Below are positions 46,127 through 55,224 of a stretch of DNA of 64,000 nucleotides, piece by piece (the stretch's first letter is position 1; each line of letters opens with the position of its first letter). Position numbers and translations under genes: made by a program. The notes beneath the pieces were generated by a model. That model was not told the DNA's origin. It worked only from the letters and a program-made list of their open reading frames with translations, and searched no databases. Origin of the DNA: Maricaulis sp965242785. GTDB lineage: Bacteria; Pseudomonadota; Alphaproteobacteria; Caulobacterales; Maricaulaceae. The stretch lies in contig CBDETA010000004.1 of the NCBI GenBank assembly GCA_965242785.1, forward strand, positions 186,001 to 250,000, read 5' to 3'.

Positions 46127-48142
46127 TCAGGCAGGCATGGCCTGGGGGCGGCGATAGCCGGTCAGGGCCGTGCCCAGGGCTTCGCGCAGCGGGTCGAGAT
46201 GGGCGTCGTAATGGCGCCATTGCTCGATCCCCTTGGTGTTGATGGGCTGGCGCACCTGTTCGGAACTGGCGGTCCGCACGGCGCGTTCGGTGGCGTGAAA
46301 GTCGAGGCAGGCCTGCTCGAACGGCAGGCCGCAATAATCCAGGATGCGGCGGACCTGGGTTTCCAGATCGGCCACCACATCCTCGTACTGAACCCGCAGG
46401 ATCTGTCCGGGCAGGACCTGGTCCCAATGATCCATCAGTTCGACATAGCCGCGATAATAGCGGCCCACTTCGGTGAGCCCGTAGGTGAATTCCTGGCCTT
46501 CGGCGAAGAGCTGCTTGAAGCCGGAGAAGCAGCACGCCATGGGTTCGCGACGGGCATCGATGATCTTCGCATTGGGAAGGATCAGCTTGATCAGCCCGAT
46601 ATGCCGGAAATTGTTCGGCATCTTGTCGGTGAAGAAGGGCGCGCCCTGGCGGTGGATGCGGGTGTTCTCGATATAGTCCTCGCCCAGCTGGCGCAGCTGC
46701 TCGGCCGGCATGTCATGCAGGATGCGCGGATAGCGGGTCTCCTCGGACACGCGCTTGCGACCACGCAGGCGATGCGAGAGCGCCAGGATATTGGGCAGTT
46801 CCAGCGTGCCGTCGACCTGGCTGTGAGAAGCGAGGATCTGCTCGAGCAGCGTCGAGCCGGCCCGCGGCAGGCCGACAATGAAGATCGGATCGGGGGCATC
46901 GCACCCCTGCCCGGCCCGCTTGCTGAACAGGTCTGCCGTGCACAGCGATGACTGGGCCTTGAGCTCCTCGTCCATCTGGTCGGCGGTGTAGCGCGTCTGC
47001 ACGCGCTTGAGATCATTGCCCCGGGCGTAGAATTCAAAGGACCGGTCGAAGTCCTGGCGATCCTCGAACGCCTTGCCCAGTGCAAAGCAGAGATGGATGC
47101 GGTGGGCAAAACCCAGCTCGGGCCGGGCCTCCTGTTCGACCATCGCCGCCACCTCATCATCGGTGAAACGGTAAGTCTTCAGATTGGCCAGGGCGTAATA
47201 AGCATCTCCATGATCGGGACGGGCGGCGAAAGCGGCGCGATAGGAAGCCACAGCCTCGTCCTGCCGGCCCATCGTCTTGAGCGCATGGCCACGCGAGGTC
47301 AGGGTCGCGGGATCATCCGGCAAGCGGTCCAGAATGGCCTCGAACAGGTCCAGCGCGCGGCCATAGGCGCCGGTCTGCATGCTCTCGATGGCGTAGTGGG
47401 ACTGGAAGAGCGGATTGTCCGGATCCGAATTGTAGAGCCGCTCGGCCTCGGCCAGGGCCTGCGCGAATTTCTGCCGCTTGCGCAGCACCTGGATGTAGTC
47501 GAGGCGCAGCTGGATATTGTCCGGGTCAAATTCGATGGCGCTTTCCAGCAGGAAGTCGGCATCTTCCAGCACACCCAGCCGCGAACCGATCTCGGCCAGA
47601 AGGCGCATTGCCTCGATATGGTGCGGGGTCTTCTGCAGGAAGGCGCGGCAGAGGGTTTCCGCCTTGATGAGCTTGCCCTCATGCAGGAGGTGGGTGACCG
47701 AGATGAGCTCACGCGGCAGCGCCGCCATGCGGTCGGCCTGGCTGCGGGCCTGCGCCGCCTCACCCGTCTGTCCCTGCGCTTGCAGGATCTCCGCCTGTGC
47801 GCGCCAGGCCGCGATCAGGGCCGGATTGTACTGGCAGGCCAGGCGATAGGCGGCCAGGGCACGCGCCTCCTCGCCGCGCGCACGGAAGAGATGTCCTTCC
47901 TCCTGCCAGGCGCGGCCGAATTCAGGCGCAGCCTGCTTGAGCGTGTCCAGGCGGGCCTGGGCCGCGTCCCATTGCTTGAGATAGCGATGGCAGACCGCGC
48001 TCATGTAGAGCGCCTCCGGATCGTCCGGCGTTTCGGCCAGATGCGCATCCAGCGTGGCCAGGGCCACGTCGAACTGCCCCTCATACATTTGCGCTTGCGC
48101 CGTCTTGAGCGCGGAAGCCGGATTGTCTGCCCGTTGTGTCAC
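46127..48142 (-). CDS. TPR-repeat sulfotransferase
   Basis: 671-residue cytosolic protein. Residues 1-400 are tandem TPR repeats (EGQFDVALATLDAHLAETPDD and similar); residues 415-650 are a sulfotransferase domain with the PAPS phosphate loop FIVGLPRAGSTLLEQIL at about 420 and a second motif LILPNAKIIDARREPMACCFSGFKQ. It would transfer sulfate from PAPS to an unidentified acceptor. The frame is open back to 48223, but a perfect stem-loop for the upstream TonB receptor gene lies in that stretch, so I place the start at the GTG at 48142. It is followed after 25 bp by the BCCT gene. Confidence 0.83.
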   Translation of the reverse strand: MTQRADNPASALKTAQAQMYEGQFDVALATLDAHLAETPDDPEALYMSAVCHRYLKQWDAAQARLDTLKQAAPEFGRAWQEEGHLFRARGEEARALAAYRLACQYNPALIAAWRAQAEILQAQGQTGEAAQARSQADRMAALPRELISVTHLLHEGKLIKAETLCRAFLQKTPHHIEAMRLLAEIGSRLGVLEDADFLLESAIEFDPDNIQLRLDYIQVLRKRQKFAQALAEAERLYNSDPDNPLFQSHYAIESMQTGAYGRALDLFEAILDRLPDDPATLTSRGHALKTMGRQDEAVASYRAAFAARPDHGDAYYALANLKTYRFTDDEVAAMVEQEARPELGFAHRIHLCFALGKAFEDRQDFDRSFEFYARGNDLKRVQTRYTADQMDEELKAQSSLCTADLFSKRAGQGCDAPDPIFIVGLPRAGSTLLEQILASHSQVDGTLELPNILALSHRLRGRKRVSEETRYPRILHDMPAEQLRQLGEDYIENTRIHRQGAPFFTDKMPNNFRHIGLIKLILPNAKIIDARREPMACCFSGFKQLFAEGQEFTYGLTEVGRYYRGYVELMDHWDQVLPGQILRVQYEDVVADLETQVRRILDYCGLPFEQACLDFHATERAVRTASSEQVRQPINTKGIEQWRHYDAHLDPLREALGTALTGYRRPQAMPA

Positions 48143-48177
48143 GCGGTCGGTTTCCCGCCTTTCCGGAAGAACACGAA

Positions 48178-48202
48178 GAAGCGCCCCGGCAAGGGGCGCT
48201 TC
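48178..48202 (-). terminator. Terminator of the TonB receptor gene
   Basis: Perfect 10-bp inverted repeat GAAGCGCCCC / GGGGCGCTTC around a 5-nt loop, 35 bp past the TonB receptor stop. The minus-strand sequence after the stem is T-rich but not a clean U-tract. It lies inside the 5' extension of the sulfotransferase frame and so argues against that longer start. Confidence 0.8.
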
Positions 48203-48237
48203 GACAAGATGGACCAGGGCCAAAGCCCTGTCAGGGT

Positions 48238-50772
48238 CTAGTACTGAATGCCGACCCGGATGCCGACCGTGCGGGGCCGGATCACGGTGACGCGTTCACG
48301 GTCGAAGACGAAATTGTTCGACAGCTCACCGCGCTCGTCGGTGATGTTGTTGGCGAACAGCTCGACCGACCAGTTGTCGCTGGTCAGACCGGTGGTGAAG
48401 GCCAGCGTGGTGTAGCTGTCGACCGGCGCCTTGTTGATCTCGATCACGTCGGACACGCTGTCCGCCGTGTAGACGATCTGAGGCATGACGTGGGCGGTCA
48501 GCCCGCCTTCCGTGTTCCACTCATAGCGGGCCCGGATATTGGCCTGCAGGCTGGGCGCGAAGGCCAGCTCGGACCCGACCAGCACGTCATTGGTCGGCGT
48601 GATCACTTCGGTAATCTCGGTGTCCAGCATCGAGAAGGCGCCGGCCACGGTGAGACCTTCAATGTCGATCGGTGCCCAGGTGAACTCGCCCTCGATGCCC
48701 TTGATTTCGGCATTGGCCGCATTGTCCGAGAAGAAGAGATTGGTGATCGACGGGTCGAAGATCGTCGTCTGCAGGCGCTCGATCTCGACGAAGAAGGCAT
48801 TGCCGTTGAAGCGCAGCTGGTTGTCGAACAGGTCCGCCTTCCAGCCGAACTCGTAATTGGTCACGTCATCGGTATCGAGCGCGTAGGGCACGGTGTAGCC
48901 GCCGGGACCGGCTGCGCCGCCCGGACGGTTGAGCAGGCCCGGACGGAAGCCTTCCGACACCGTGGCGTAGAACAGCGTGGTGTCGGTCGGGCGCCATTCC
49001 AGCGTCCCCTTGAAGATGAAGCCGTCGGTCTGCGCCGCTTCCGGATTGCCGCCCGGATTGTTGGGGGCATAGAGCGCGGAGATATTGGTCCCGAAGGCCT
49101 GGGCATCCGTGGTCTGACCGAAGTTGAAGAAGGAGGAGTTGGCGCTGCCTTCCAGGTCAACCTCGATGTCGTAGTAGCGGGCGCCCAGCGTGATGGAGAA
49201 CTGGTCCGTCACGTCAAAGGTCGTCTCGCCGAAAATGCCGAACTGCTCGTCCGTGCGCAGCACGTCATTGCGGAAGATCACCCCGGCCGGGAACGGGCCC
49301 GGATCGGAATAATAGCCCGGCGCGGCATTGCCGATCTCGCCGGTCACCGTGGTGTTGGTGAGCGGATAGTTCGGGCCGAAGCCGGTCGTCACCCCGTCAA
49401 AGGAAATCGCCATTTCCGAGCCGGGATAGGTGAAGTCGTTGAGTTCGGCGACCTGCATGTCGGAGTAGAAACCGCCGAAAGTGGCGCGAATCCGGCGGTC
49501 GGCCGGCGTGTTGAAGCGCAGCTCCTGGGTGAAGACCTCGGTCCGGGTCGAGGAATCCACGAACAGGTTGGGCGCCTGGCAGGTCCCCGAAGGGTTCGCC
49601 GCACCCGGATAGGTCACCGAGCCATCGCAGATGTAGTAGGGCAGATACTGGCCGACGAAGAGATAGTCGGAATAGTCGACCCGCTGGCTGGTGTCGCGGT
49701 CGGTGTAGGCGCCGGTATAGACCATTTCCAGTGCGCCCAGGCGGCCCTCGAGGGTCCAGCTGGTATTGTGGAAATAGTCATCCAGCTCGTCTTCCTCGAA
49801 GCGCTGGATTTCCAGATCGTCCAGATCGGGGTCCATGAAGAAGACGCCTTCGGAATCCAGCTGCTGCTGCATGTGCATGACGGTCAGCGACCAGTCCGCA
49901 TTGAAGTCGTAGAGCGCCGAGATCCGGAAGCCGGAATAGGTGGTGTCGTTGAAATCATCTTCCAGCAGGCCGGAATTGTCGGCGTCCAGGAAGGTGACAT
50001 TCGACAGGTCTGCCGTGGACTGGAAACCGGCGCGCTGGGCGCTGACCGGAACGCCATTGTCGCGCATCGTGCCCTGGGCCCGGAAGCGGGCGGACTCGGA
50101 GGCATTCCGGGTGCCGGCGACATTGTCGATATAGCCGCCCTGGTGGTCGGCATAGACGACACCGCGCAGGGCGAAATTGTCGGCCACCGGCATGTTGACC
50201 ACGGCTTCGACCTTGTTGCTCATCTCACCGCCTTCGGTGAAGGAAACAGCAAAATTGGTCGAGGCATAGAAGGCCGACGGGTCGGGGCGGTTGGTGATCA
50301 GGCGCACGGTGCCGGCCTGGGAGGACGCGCCGTAGAGCGTGCCCTGCGGTCCGGGCAGGACTTCCACGCGCGCCAGGTCGGCGGCGTAGACGTCGAGATT
50401 CCGGCCCGGCTGGGAGACCGGCTGTTCATCCAGGTAGAGCGCCACATTCGGGGCGAGACCGGCCACACCGGCTGTGGTCAGGTTCGGCGTCGTCGACGCC
50501 AGGCCGCGGATATAGATCGTCGCCTGGCCCGGCCCCGAACCGCCGGCGGTTACGCCGGGCAGTTGTTGCAGATAGTCAGTGAAGACATCGACGCCGAGTT
50601 CCTCGAGCGTTTCCTCGTTCATCGCGTTGACAGCGAGCGGAATGTCCTGGGTCGAGCTCTCGCGCTTGGTGGCCGTAACGGTGACGACATCGACCTGGGC
50701 GTGAGCGGTGCCGGCCAGGGTAATGGCAGCGGCGGTGAGGATCGTGGAAGTCAGTGCACGTTGCTTCAGCAT
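48238..50772 (-). CDS. TonB-dependent outer-membrane receptor
   Basis: 844-residue receptor. A signal peptide (LTSTILTAAAITLAGTAHAQ) is followed at once by a TonB-box-like stretch VDVVTVTATKRESSTQDIPLA, the plug domain (about 45-160, ending with the LYGASSQAGTVRLITNRP motif) and a 22-strand barrel ending in GIRVGIQY with the typical C-terminal aromatic. The start at 50772 is chosen because it gives the signal peptide directly. The ligand is unknown; sequences of this type (many aromatic/Gly loops) often take up complex organic molecules. It is divergent from the marR-caiB pair across a 363-bp region. Confidence 0.92.
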   Translation of the reverse strand: MLKQRALTSTILTAAAITLAGTAHAQVDVVTVTATKRESSTQDIPLAVNAMNEETLEELGVDVFTDYLQQLPGVTAGGSGPGQATIYIRGLASTTPNLTTAGVAGLAPNVALYLDEQPVSQPGRNLDVYAADLARVEVLPGPQGTLYGASSQAGTVRLITNRPDPSAFYASTNFAVSFTEGGEMSNKVEAVVNMPVADNFALRGVVYADHQGGYIDNVAGTRNASESARFRAQGTMRDNGVPVSAQRAGFQSTADLSNVTFLDADNSGLLEDDFNDTTYSGFRISALYDFNADWSLTVMHMQQQLDSEGVFFMDPDLDDLEIQRFEEDELDDYFHNTSWTLEGRLGALEMVYTGAYTDRDTSQRVDYSDYLFVGQYLPYYICDGSVTYPGAANPSGTCQAPNLFVDSSTRTEVFTQELRFNTPADRRIRATFGGFYSDMQVAELNDFTYPGSEMAISFDGVTTGFGPNYPLTNTTVTGEIGNAAPGYYSDPGPFPAGVIFRNDVLRTDEQFGIFGETTFDVTDQFSITLGARYYDIEVDLEGSANSSFFNFGQTTDAQAFGTNISALYAPNNPGGNPEAAQTDGFIFKGTLEWRPTDTTLFYATVSEGFRPGLLNRPGGAAGPGGYTVPYALDTDDVTNYEFGWKADLFDNQLRFNGNAFFVEIERLQTTIFDPSITNLFFSDNAANAEIKGIEGEFTWAPIDIEGLTVAGAFSMLDTEITEVITPTNDVLVGSELAFAPSLQANIRARYEWNTEGGLTAHVMPQIVYTADSVSDVIEINKAPVDSYTTLAFTTGLTSDNWSVELFANNITDERGELSNNFVFDRERVTVIRPRTVGIRVGIQY

Positions 50773-51135
50773 GACGCGGTAGCAGCCCCTGTATTGCGCA
50801 GAAAGATATGGATTGATCCGGGTGGTAAAGGCTCCGCTTGGCACTGACCAGACTTGCTTTGCGTTCTAATCACCCTAAAAGCACACCCCCAAGCGCTCCC
50901 ATGGCAAAACCAATCACATATCATTCTGATTTATATTGGTTTATCAGGCAGCGTTGCATCATGGATACAGGTTTACGCAAAACCCGGTGCCAAGCACCTA
51001 CCCGCGTGAGGGGAAAACATTCATTGCATTCGAATCGATTTTCGGACCGCGGCGTTCAGGCAGTTGGATTGCCGCGCAAGCAGGGCTAAGGAAGGAAACG
51101 GGCAATTCTGACCCGTCCCAGAACGGAATGACCGC
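50773..51135. other. Intergenic region between TonB receptor and marR
   Basis: 363 bp without a gene. It is clearly more AT-rich (50860-50960) than its surroundings and should hold both divergent promoters. Small palindromes near the marR side are candidate operators: ATTCGAAT (51028-51035) overlapping AATCGATT (51033-51040), and ACGGG/CCCGT arms at about 51098-51116, 20 bp from the marR start. None matches a specific known site. Confidence 0.55.
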
Positions 51136-51606
51136 ATGAGCGATCACGACGAAATTCTCGTGGCCCTGCGCCGCATCACCCGCGCCATCGACCTGCAGTC
51201 CAAGCGGCTGGTCAAGGCGACGGGGCTGACGGCCCCGCAACTCGTGGTCATCGACACGCTGCACAAGCAGGGCGAGCTGTCGCCCAGCGCCATCGCCCGC
51301 GCGGTCTCGCTGAGCCAGGCCACGATCACTTCGATCCTCGACCGGCTGGTGCAGGCCGGTCTGGTGGAACGGATCCGCAGCGAAACCGACAAGCGGGTCG
51401 TCCTCGCGCGCCTGACCGAAAAGGGCGAAACGGCCAGCAATAATTCCCCGGAGCTGCTGCAGGCCGGCTTCATGCGCTCCTTCCGCACGCTGCAGCCTTG
51501 GGAACAGAACATGCTGATCGCCTCGCTGCAGCGCATTGCCGAGCTGATGGATGCCGAGGAACTGGACGCAGCGCCCTTCCTGGACAGTGGCGAGATCAAT
51601 CGATGA
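51136..51606 (+). CDS. MarR-family transcriptional regulator
   Basis: 156-residue winged-helix regulator. The DNA-binding region is at about 50-100 (GELSPSAIARAVSLSQATIT, SILDRLVQAGLVERI), with the wing DKRVVLARLTEKG. MarR proteins are usually dimeric repressors released by small aromatic or CoA-linked ligands. The stop overlaps the caiB start (ATGA), so the two are translationally coupled and the regulator probably controls its own operon. The divergent TonB receptor could be a second target (inference). Confidence 0.9.
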   Translation: MSDHDEILVALRRITRAIDLQSKRLVKATGLTAPQLVVIDTLHKQGELSPSAIARAVSLSQATITSILDRLVQAGLVERIRSETDKRVVLARLTEKGETASNNSPELLQAGFMRSFRTLQPWEQNMLIASLQRIAELMDAEELDAAPFLDSGEINR

Positions 51607-52763
51607 GTGACACGACAGCTGCGCCACTGGCCGGCCTGCGCGTGATCGAGCTCGCCCGGGTGCTGGCCGGGCCGTGGATCGGCCAGACGCTGGCCGATCT
51701 GGGCGCGGACGTGATCAAGGTGGAAAGCCCCCAGGGCGATGATACACGCACCTGGGGACCGCCCTGGATCGAACATGAGAGCGGCCGGTCGGCGGCCTAT
51801 TTCCATTCCTGCAATCGCGGCAAGCGCTCGATTGTTGCTGATTTTCGCGATGACGATGATCTGGCCATGGTCAAGGCGCTGATCGGAACCGCTGATGTGG
51901 TGATCGAGAATTTCAAGGTCGGCGGGCTGGCCAAGTTCAGGTTGGACTATGCAAGCCTGGCCGAAACGCATCCCCGCCTCGTCTATTGCTCGGTCACCGG
52001 CTTTGGTCAGGACGGGCCCTATGCGCACCGGGCCGGCTATGACCTGATGATCCAGGCCATGTCCGGCGTGATGGACCTGACCGGCGAGCGGGAGGGCCCG
52101 CCCCAGCGCCTGGGCGTGGCCTTTGCCGATGTGTTCACCGGACTCTACGGCGTCATCGGCGTCCAGGCCGCCCTCGCCCAGCGCGAGAAGACGGGTCGGG
52201 GCCAGCATGTCGACATGGCCCTGCTGGATTCGATGGTTGGGGTGCTGGGCAATCAGACGATGAACTATCTCGCCACCGGCGTCTCGCCCAAGCGGATGGG
52301 CAATGCCCACCCCTCCATCGTGCCCTACCAGGAATTCCCGTGCGCGGACGGCCATATCATCATCGCCTGCGGCAATGACGGCCAGTTTGAACGGCTCGCC
52401 GGATTGCTGGAGCTGGGCGAAGACGTGCTGGCGGCCAACCGCACCAATGCCCAGCGCGTGGGCAACCGGTTGGCGCTGACAGCCCAGATGGCGGAAATCC
52501 TGGAGCAGAAGAGCCGGGCGCACTGGCTGGCCGCGCTGGAGGCGCAGGGCGTGCCGGCCGGGCCGATCAACACGGTTGCGGAAGCGCTGGCAGACCCGCA
52601 GGCCCTTCATCGCGGGCTGCAGATCGAGCGGGACGGCATCCCCGGCATCCGCTCACCGATCCGGATGTCGGGAGCTCCGGTCGGCGAAACGGGACGCTCG
52701 CCGGGGCTGGGTGAGCACACGGCAGAGATCTTGGCGGAACTGGCTGGGCGAGCGGACGAATAG
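51603..52763 (+). CDS. CaiB/BaiF-family (family III) CoA-transferase
   Basis: 386-residue CoA-transferase that moves CoA between acyl-CoA and a carboxylic acid. The N-terminal block GLRVIELARVLAGPWIGQTLADLGADVIKVE and the block GRGQHVDMALLDSMVG, holding the catalytic Asp, are diagnostic. The substrate acid is unknown. The ATG overlaps the marR stop by 4 bp. It sits at the head of a run of acyl-CoA genes, so it may activate a dicarboxylic or aromatic acid for breakdown (inference). A repeat element follows. Confidence 0.9.
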   Translation: MSDTTAAPLAGLRVIELARVLAGPWIGQTLADLGADVIKVESPQGDDTRTWGPPWIEHESGRSAAYFHSCNRGKRSIVADFRDDDDLAMVKALIGTADVVIENFKVGGLAKFRLDYASLAETHPRLVYCSVTGFGQDGPYAHRAGYDLMIQAMSGVMDLTGEREGPPQRLGVAFADVFTGLYGVIGVQAALAQREKTGRGQHVDMALLDSMVGVLGNQTMNYLATGVSPKRMGNAHPSIVPYQEFPCADGHIIIACGNDGQFERLAGLLELGEDVLAANRTNAQRVGNRLALTAQMAEILEQKSRAHWLAALEAQGVPAGPINTVAEALADPQALHRGLQIERDGIPGIRSPIRMSGAPVGETGRSPGLGEHTAEILAELAGRADE

Positions 52764-52774
52764 GCCCTGACCAT

Positions 52775-52931
52775 CCTTCCCCTTGATGGGGAAGGTGGAT
52801 CGCTGCGTAGCAGCGAGACGGAAGGGGTGAGAGCGCGAAGCGCTGCGAATCCCGGTGGAGGCCAGCTTGGTTAGACCTCGCCCCCACCCACTCCACCGCT
52901 TCGCGGTCCCCCTCGCCCATCAAGGGCGAGG
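52775..52931. repeat. Composite palindromic intergenic repeat
   Basis: 157-bp element filling most of the gap between convergent caiB and the beta-oxidation gene. Successive stems: CCTTCCCC/GGGGAAGG (52775-52795), TCGCTGC/GCAGCGA (52800-52816), AGCGC/GCGCT (about 52833), CCGC/GCGG (about 52895) and CCTCGCCC/GGGCGAGG (52911-52931). The two ends are inverted versions of one unit (CCCCTTGATGGGG and CGCCCATCAAGGGCG). A GAATC methylation-type site lies inside. This matches the general design of long intergenic repeats in Caulobacter-like bacteria. It can terminate both neighbours. Confidence 0.75.
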
Positions 52932-52957
52932 ATGGAGCGTGGCCCCGCTAGCAGAGC

Positions 52958-55015
52958 CTAGTTGAACGTCTCGCCCTTCGCGGCTTTGTCCAGCAAGAGC
53001 TGCGCGATGTCCGGCTCCGCACCGGCCGCCTTGGCCTGCGCTTTCAGGCCGGCCACCACCCTGTCGAGGCCGATCGTGTCAGCCCAGAACATCGGGCCGC
53101 CGGTATAGGCCGGCCAGCCATAGCCGTTGATCCAGACCGTATCGATGTCGGATGCGCGCTGGGCCATGCCCTCCTGCAGGATTTTCGCGCCTTCATTGAT
53201 CATCGGGAACAAGAGCGCCTCGCGCACTTCATCCGCTGTGAAACTGCGCTGGGCGAGGCCTGATCTTGCCGCAAAGTCCCGGATGATGTCGGCGACTTCC
53301 TCTGACGGGATGGAGCGGCGGTTCTCGTCATAGTCGTAGAAGCCCTTGCCGGTCTTCTGGCCGCGGCGGTCGCGCTCGCACAGCACGTCGCGGATGGTCT
53401 CGCCCTTCGAGTTCGCCTTGTCCCAGCCCAGGTCGAGCCCGGCGAGGTCGGACATCTGGAAGGGCCCCATCGGCATGCCGAAATCGGTCAGCGCCTTGTC
53501 GATATCCCACGGCATCGCGCCCTGCAGCAGCATGGCCTGGGCGGCGCGCTGGCGCGGGGAGAGCATGCGATTGCCGATGAAGCCGAAACACACGCCGGAC
53601 ACGACGGCGACCTTGCCGATCCGCTTGGCCAGGTCCATCGCGGTCTTGAGCACGGCCGGCTCGGTCTTTTCGGCGCGGACGATTTCCAGCAGACGCATGA
53701 CATTGGCCGGCGAGAAGAAATGCAGACCCAGTACGGAGCCGGGGCGCTGGGTCTCCGCCGCCATCTCGTCGACATTGAGATAGGAGGTGTTGGACGCAAG
53801 GATGGCGCCCTGTTTGACGATGCCGTCCAGCTGGCGGAAGACATCCTTCTTCACGTCCATGTTCTCGAACACGGCCTCGATGACGAGGTCGCAATCGGCC
53901 AGGTCATTATAGTCCAGCGTCGGGGTAAGAAGATCCATGGCCGCCTTGACCTGGGCGTCCGTGAAACGACCCTTGGCGGCCGATCGCTCGTAATTCTTGC
54001 GGATGATCGAGACGCCGCGATCAAGCGCCTCCTGCTGGCGCTCGACAATGGTCACGGCATAGCCGGCGGTGAGGAAATTCATCGCGATGCCGCCTCCCAT
54101 CGTGCCGGCACCCAGGATGCCGACCTTCCGGATCGGGATCAGCGGCGTGTCGGCCGGGATGCCGTCAATCTTGGCGGCCGCGCGCTCGGCGAAGAAGACA
54201 TGGCGCAGGGCCCGGGACTGGGTGCCGGTGACCAGCTTGCCAAAGAGCTCGCGCTCCTTCTTCACACCTTCCGCGTAGGGCAGGTCGATCGCCGCCTTCA
54301 CGGCCTCGATGCAGGCTTCCGGGGCCTCAAAGCCCTTTAGGCGACGCATCTGGGTCTTGCGGAATTCGTCGAAGAACGGTGCGTCCGAAGCGATCTCGCC
54401 GATCTTGTCGGTGCGACGGGAGGAGACGGGGTGCTCGGCCTGGGCCAAAACGGCGCGGGCATGGGCGACGCCGCTTTCGGCCAGCCCGTCCTCGGCGACC
54501 AGCTTGTCGATGAGGCCGATCCTCTCCGCCTTGGCGGCCGGGATCGGATTGCCGGTGACGATCATCGGCAGGGCTTCGGCCACGCCCACGACGCGGGGCA
54601 GTCGCTGGGTGCCACCGGCGCCGGGCAGGATGCCCAGCTTCACTTCGGGAAGGCCCAGCTTCGCCGAGGCCACGGCGATGCGGTAATGACAGCCCAGCGC
54701 GACCTCCAGACCACCGCCCAGGGCGGTGCCGTGGATCGCGGCGACCACCGGCTTGGCGCTGGCTTCGATCCTGTCGATGACTTCGGGCAGGGAGGGGCCG
54801 ACCGGCGGCTTGCCGAACTCGGTGATGTCGGCGCCGGCAAAGAAGGTGCGACCTTCGCAGGTGATGACGACGGCCTTGATCGCATCGTCAGCGGCAGCCT
54901 CGGCCATGGCGTCGGCGAGCCCGGCCCGCACGGCCTGGCCCAGCGCATTCACCGGCGGATTGTTCGACGTGACGATCAGGACGTCGCCGTCCCTGCGCGT
55001 GGTGATGACGGACAT
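52958..55015 (-). CDS. Bifunctional enoyl-CoA hydratase / 3-hydroxyacyl-CoA dehydrogenase
   Basis: 685-residue FadJ/FadB-like multifunctional beta-oxidation protein. The crotonase domain (1-190) keeps both catalytic Glu positions, in GGGLEVALG and LPEVKLGILPGAGGTQRLPR. The dehydrogenase half starts at about 295 with the NAD motif VGILGAGTMGGGIAMNF and carries the HFFSPA motif with catalytic His, then two C-terminal dimerisation domains. The start at 55015 has AGGGAGAGA upstream; the 18-codon longer frame has none. No thiolase gene is adjacent, so the thiolase partner must be elsewhere. It is divergent from the acyl-CoA synthetase gene across 209 bp. Confidence 0.92.
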   Translation of the reverse strand: MSVITTRRDGDVLIVTSNNPPVNALGQAVRAGLADAMAEAAADDAIKAVVITCEGRTFFAGADITEFGKPPVGPSLPEVIDRIEASAKPVVAAIHGTALGGGLEVALGCHYRIAVASAKLGLPEVKLGILPGAGGTQRLPRVVGVAEALPMIVTGNPIPAAKAERIGLIDKLVAEDGLAESGVAHARAVLAQAEHPVSSRRTDKIGEIASDAPFFDEFRKTQMRRLKGFEAPEACIEAVKAAIDLPYAEGVKKERELFGKLVTGTQSRALRHVFFAERAAAKIDGIPADTPLIPIRKVGILGAGTMGGGIAMNFLTAGYAVTIVERQQEALDRGVSIIRKNYERSAAKGRFTDAQVKAAMDLLTPTLDYNDLADCDLVIEAVFENMDVKKDVFRQLDGIVKQGAILASNTSYLNVDEMAAETQRPGSVLGLHFFSPANVMRLLEIVRAEKTEPAVLKTAMDLAKRIGKVAVVSGVCFGFIGNRMLSPRQRAAQAMLLQGAMPWDIDKALTDFGMPMGPFQMSDLAGLDLGWDKANSKGETIRDVLCERDRRGQKTGKGFYDYDENRRSIPSEEVADIIRDFAARSGLAQRSFTADEVREALLFPMINEGAKILQEGMAQRASDIDTVWINGYGWPAYTGGPMFWADTIGLDRVVAGLKAQAKAAGAEPDIAQLLLDKAAKGETFN

Positions 55016-55224
55016 GACCTTGTCTCTCCCTTGAGGTGGCAGACCGGCTCTTGCCGGTTCTTGCGCCATTTATCGACCTGAAGCGGACGCATACCCTGTA
55101 TTCGATCCGGAAATCAAGACAGGGCAAACTTCTGACCGGAAGCTTATGCCTTGCGCGCCTGTGATATCAACCCTATCGTTCAAAGCACAAAGAACAAAGC
55201 AAACCCAAAACAGGATTGCAGGGG

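Noticed and set aside
48136..50847. Long open frame (about 900 codons) on the plus strand opposite the TonB receptor
   Set aside because: It mirrors the receptor codons in high-GC DNA, is Gly/Arg/Val-rich without any domain, and has no ribosome site.
50837..50860. Sigma-54-like TTGGCAC...TTGC sequence upstream of the TonB receptor
   Set aside because: The spacing between the GG and GC elements is 14 rather than 10 bases.
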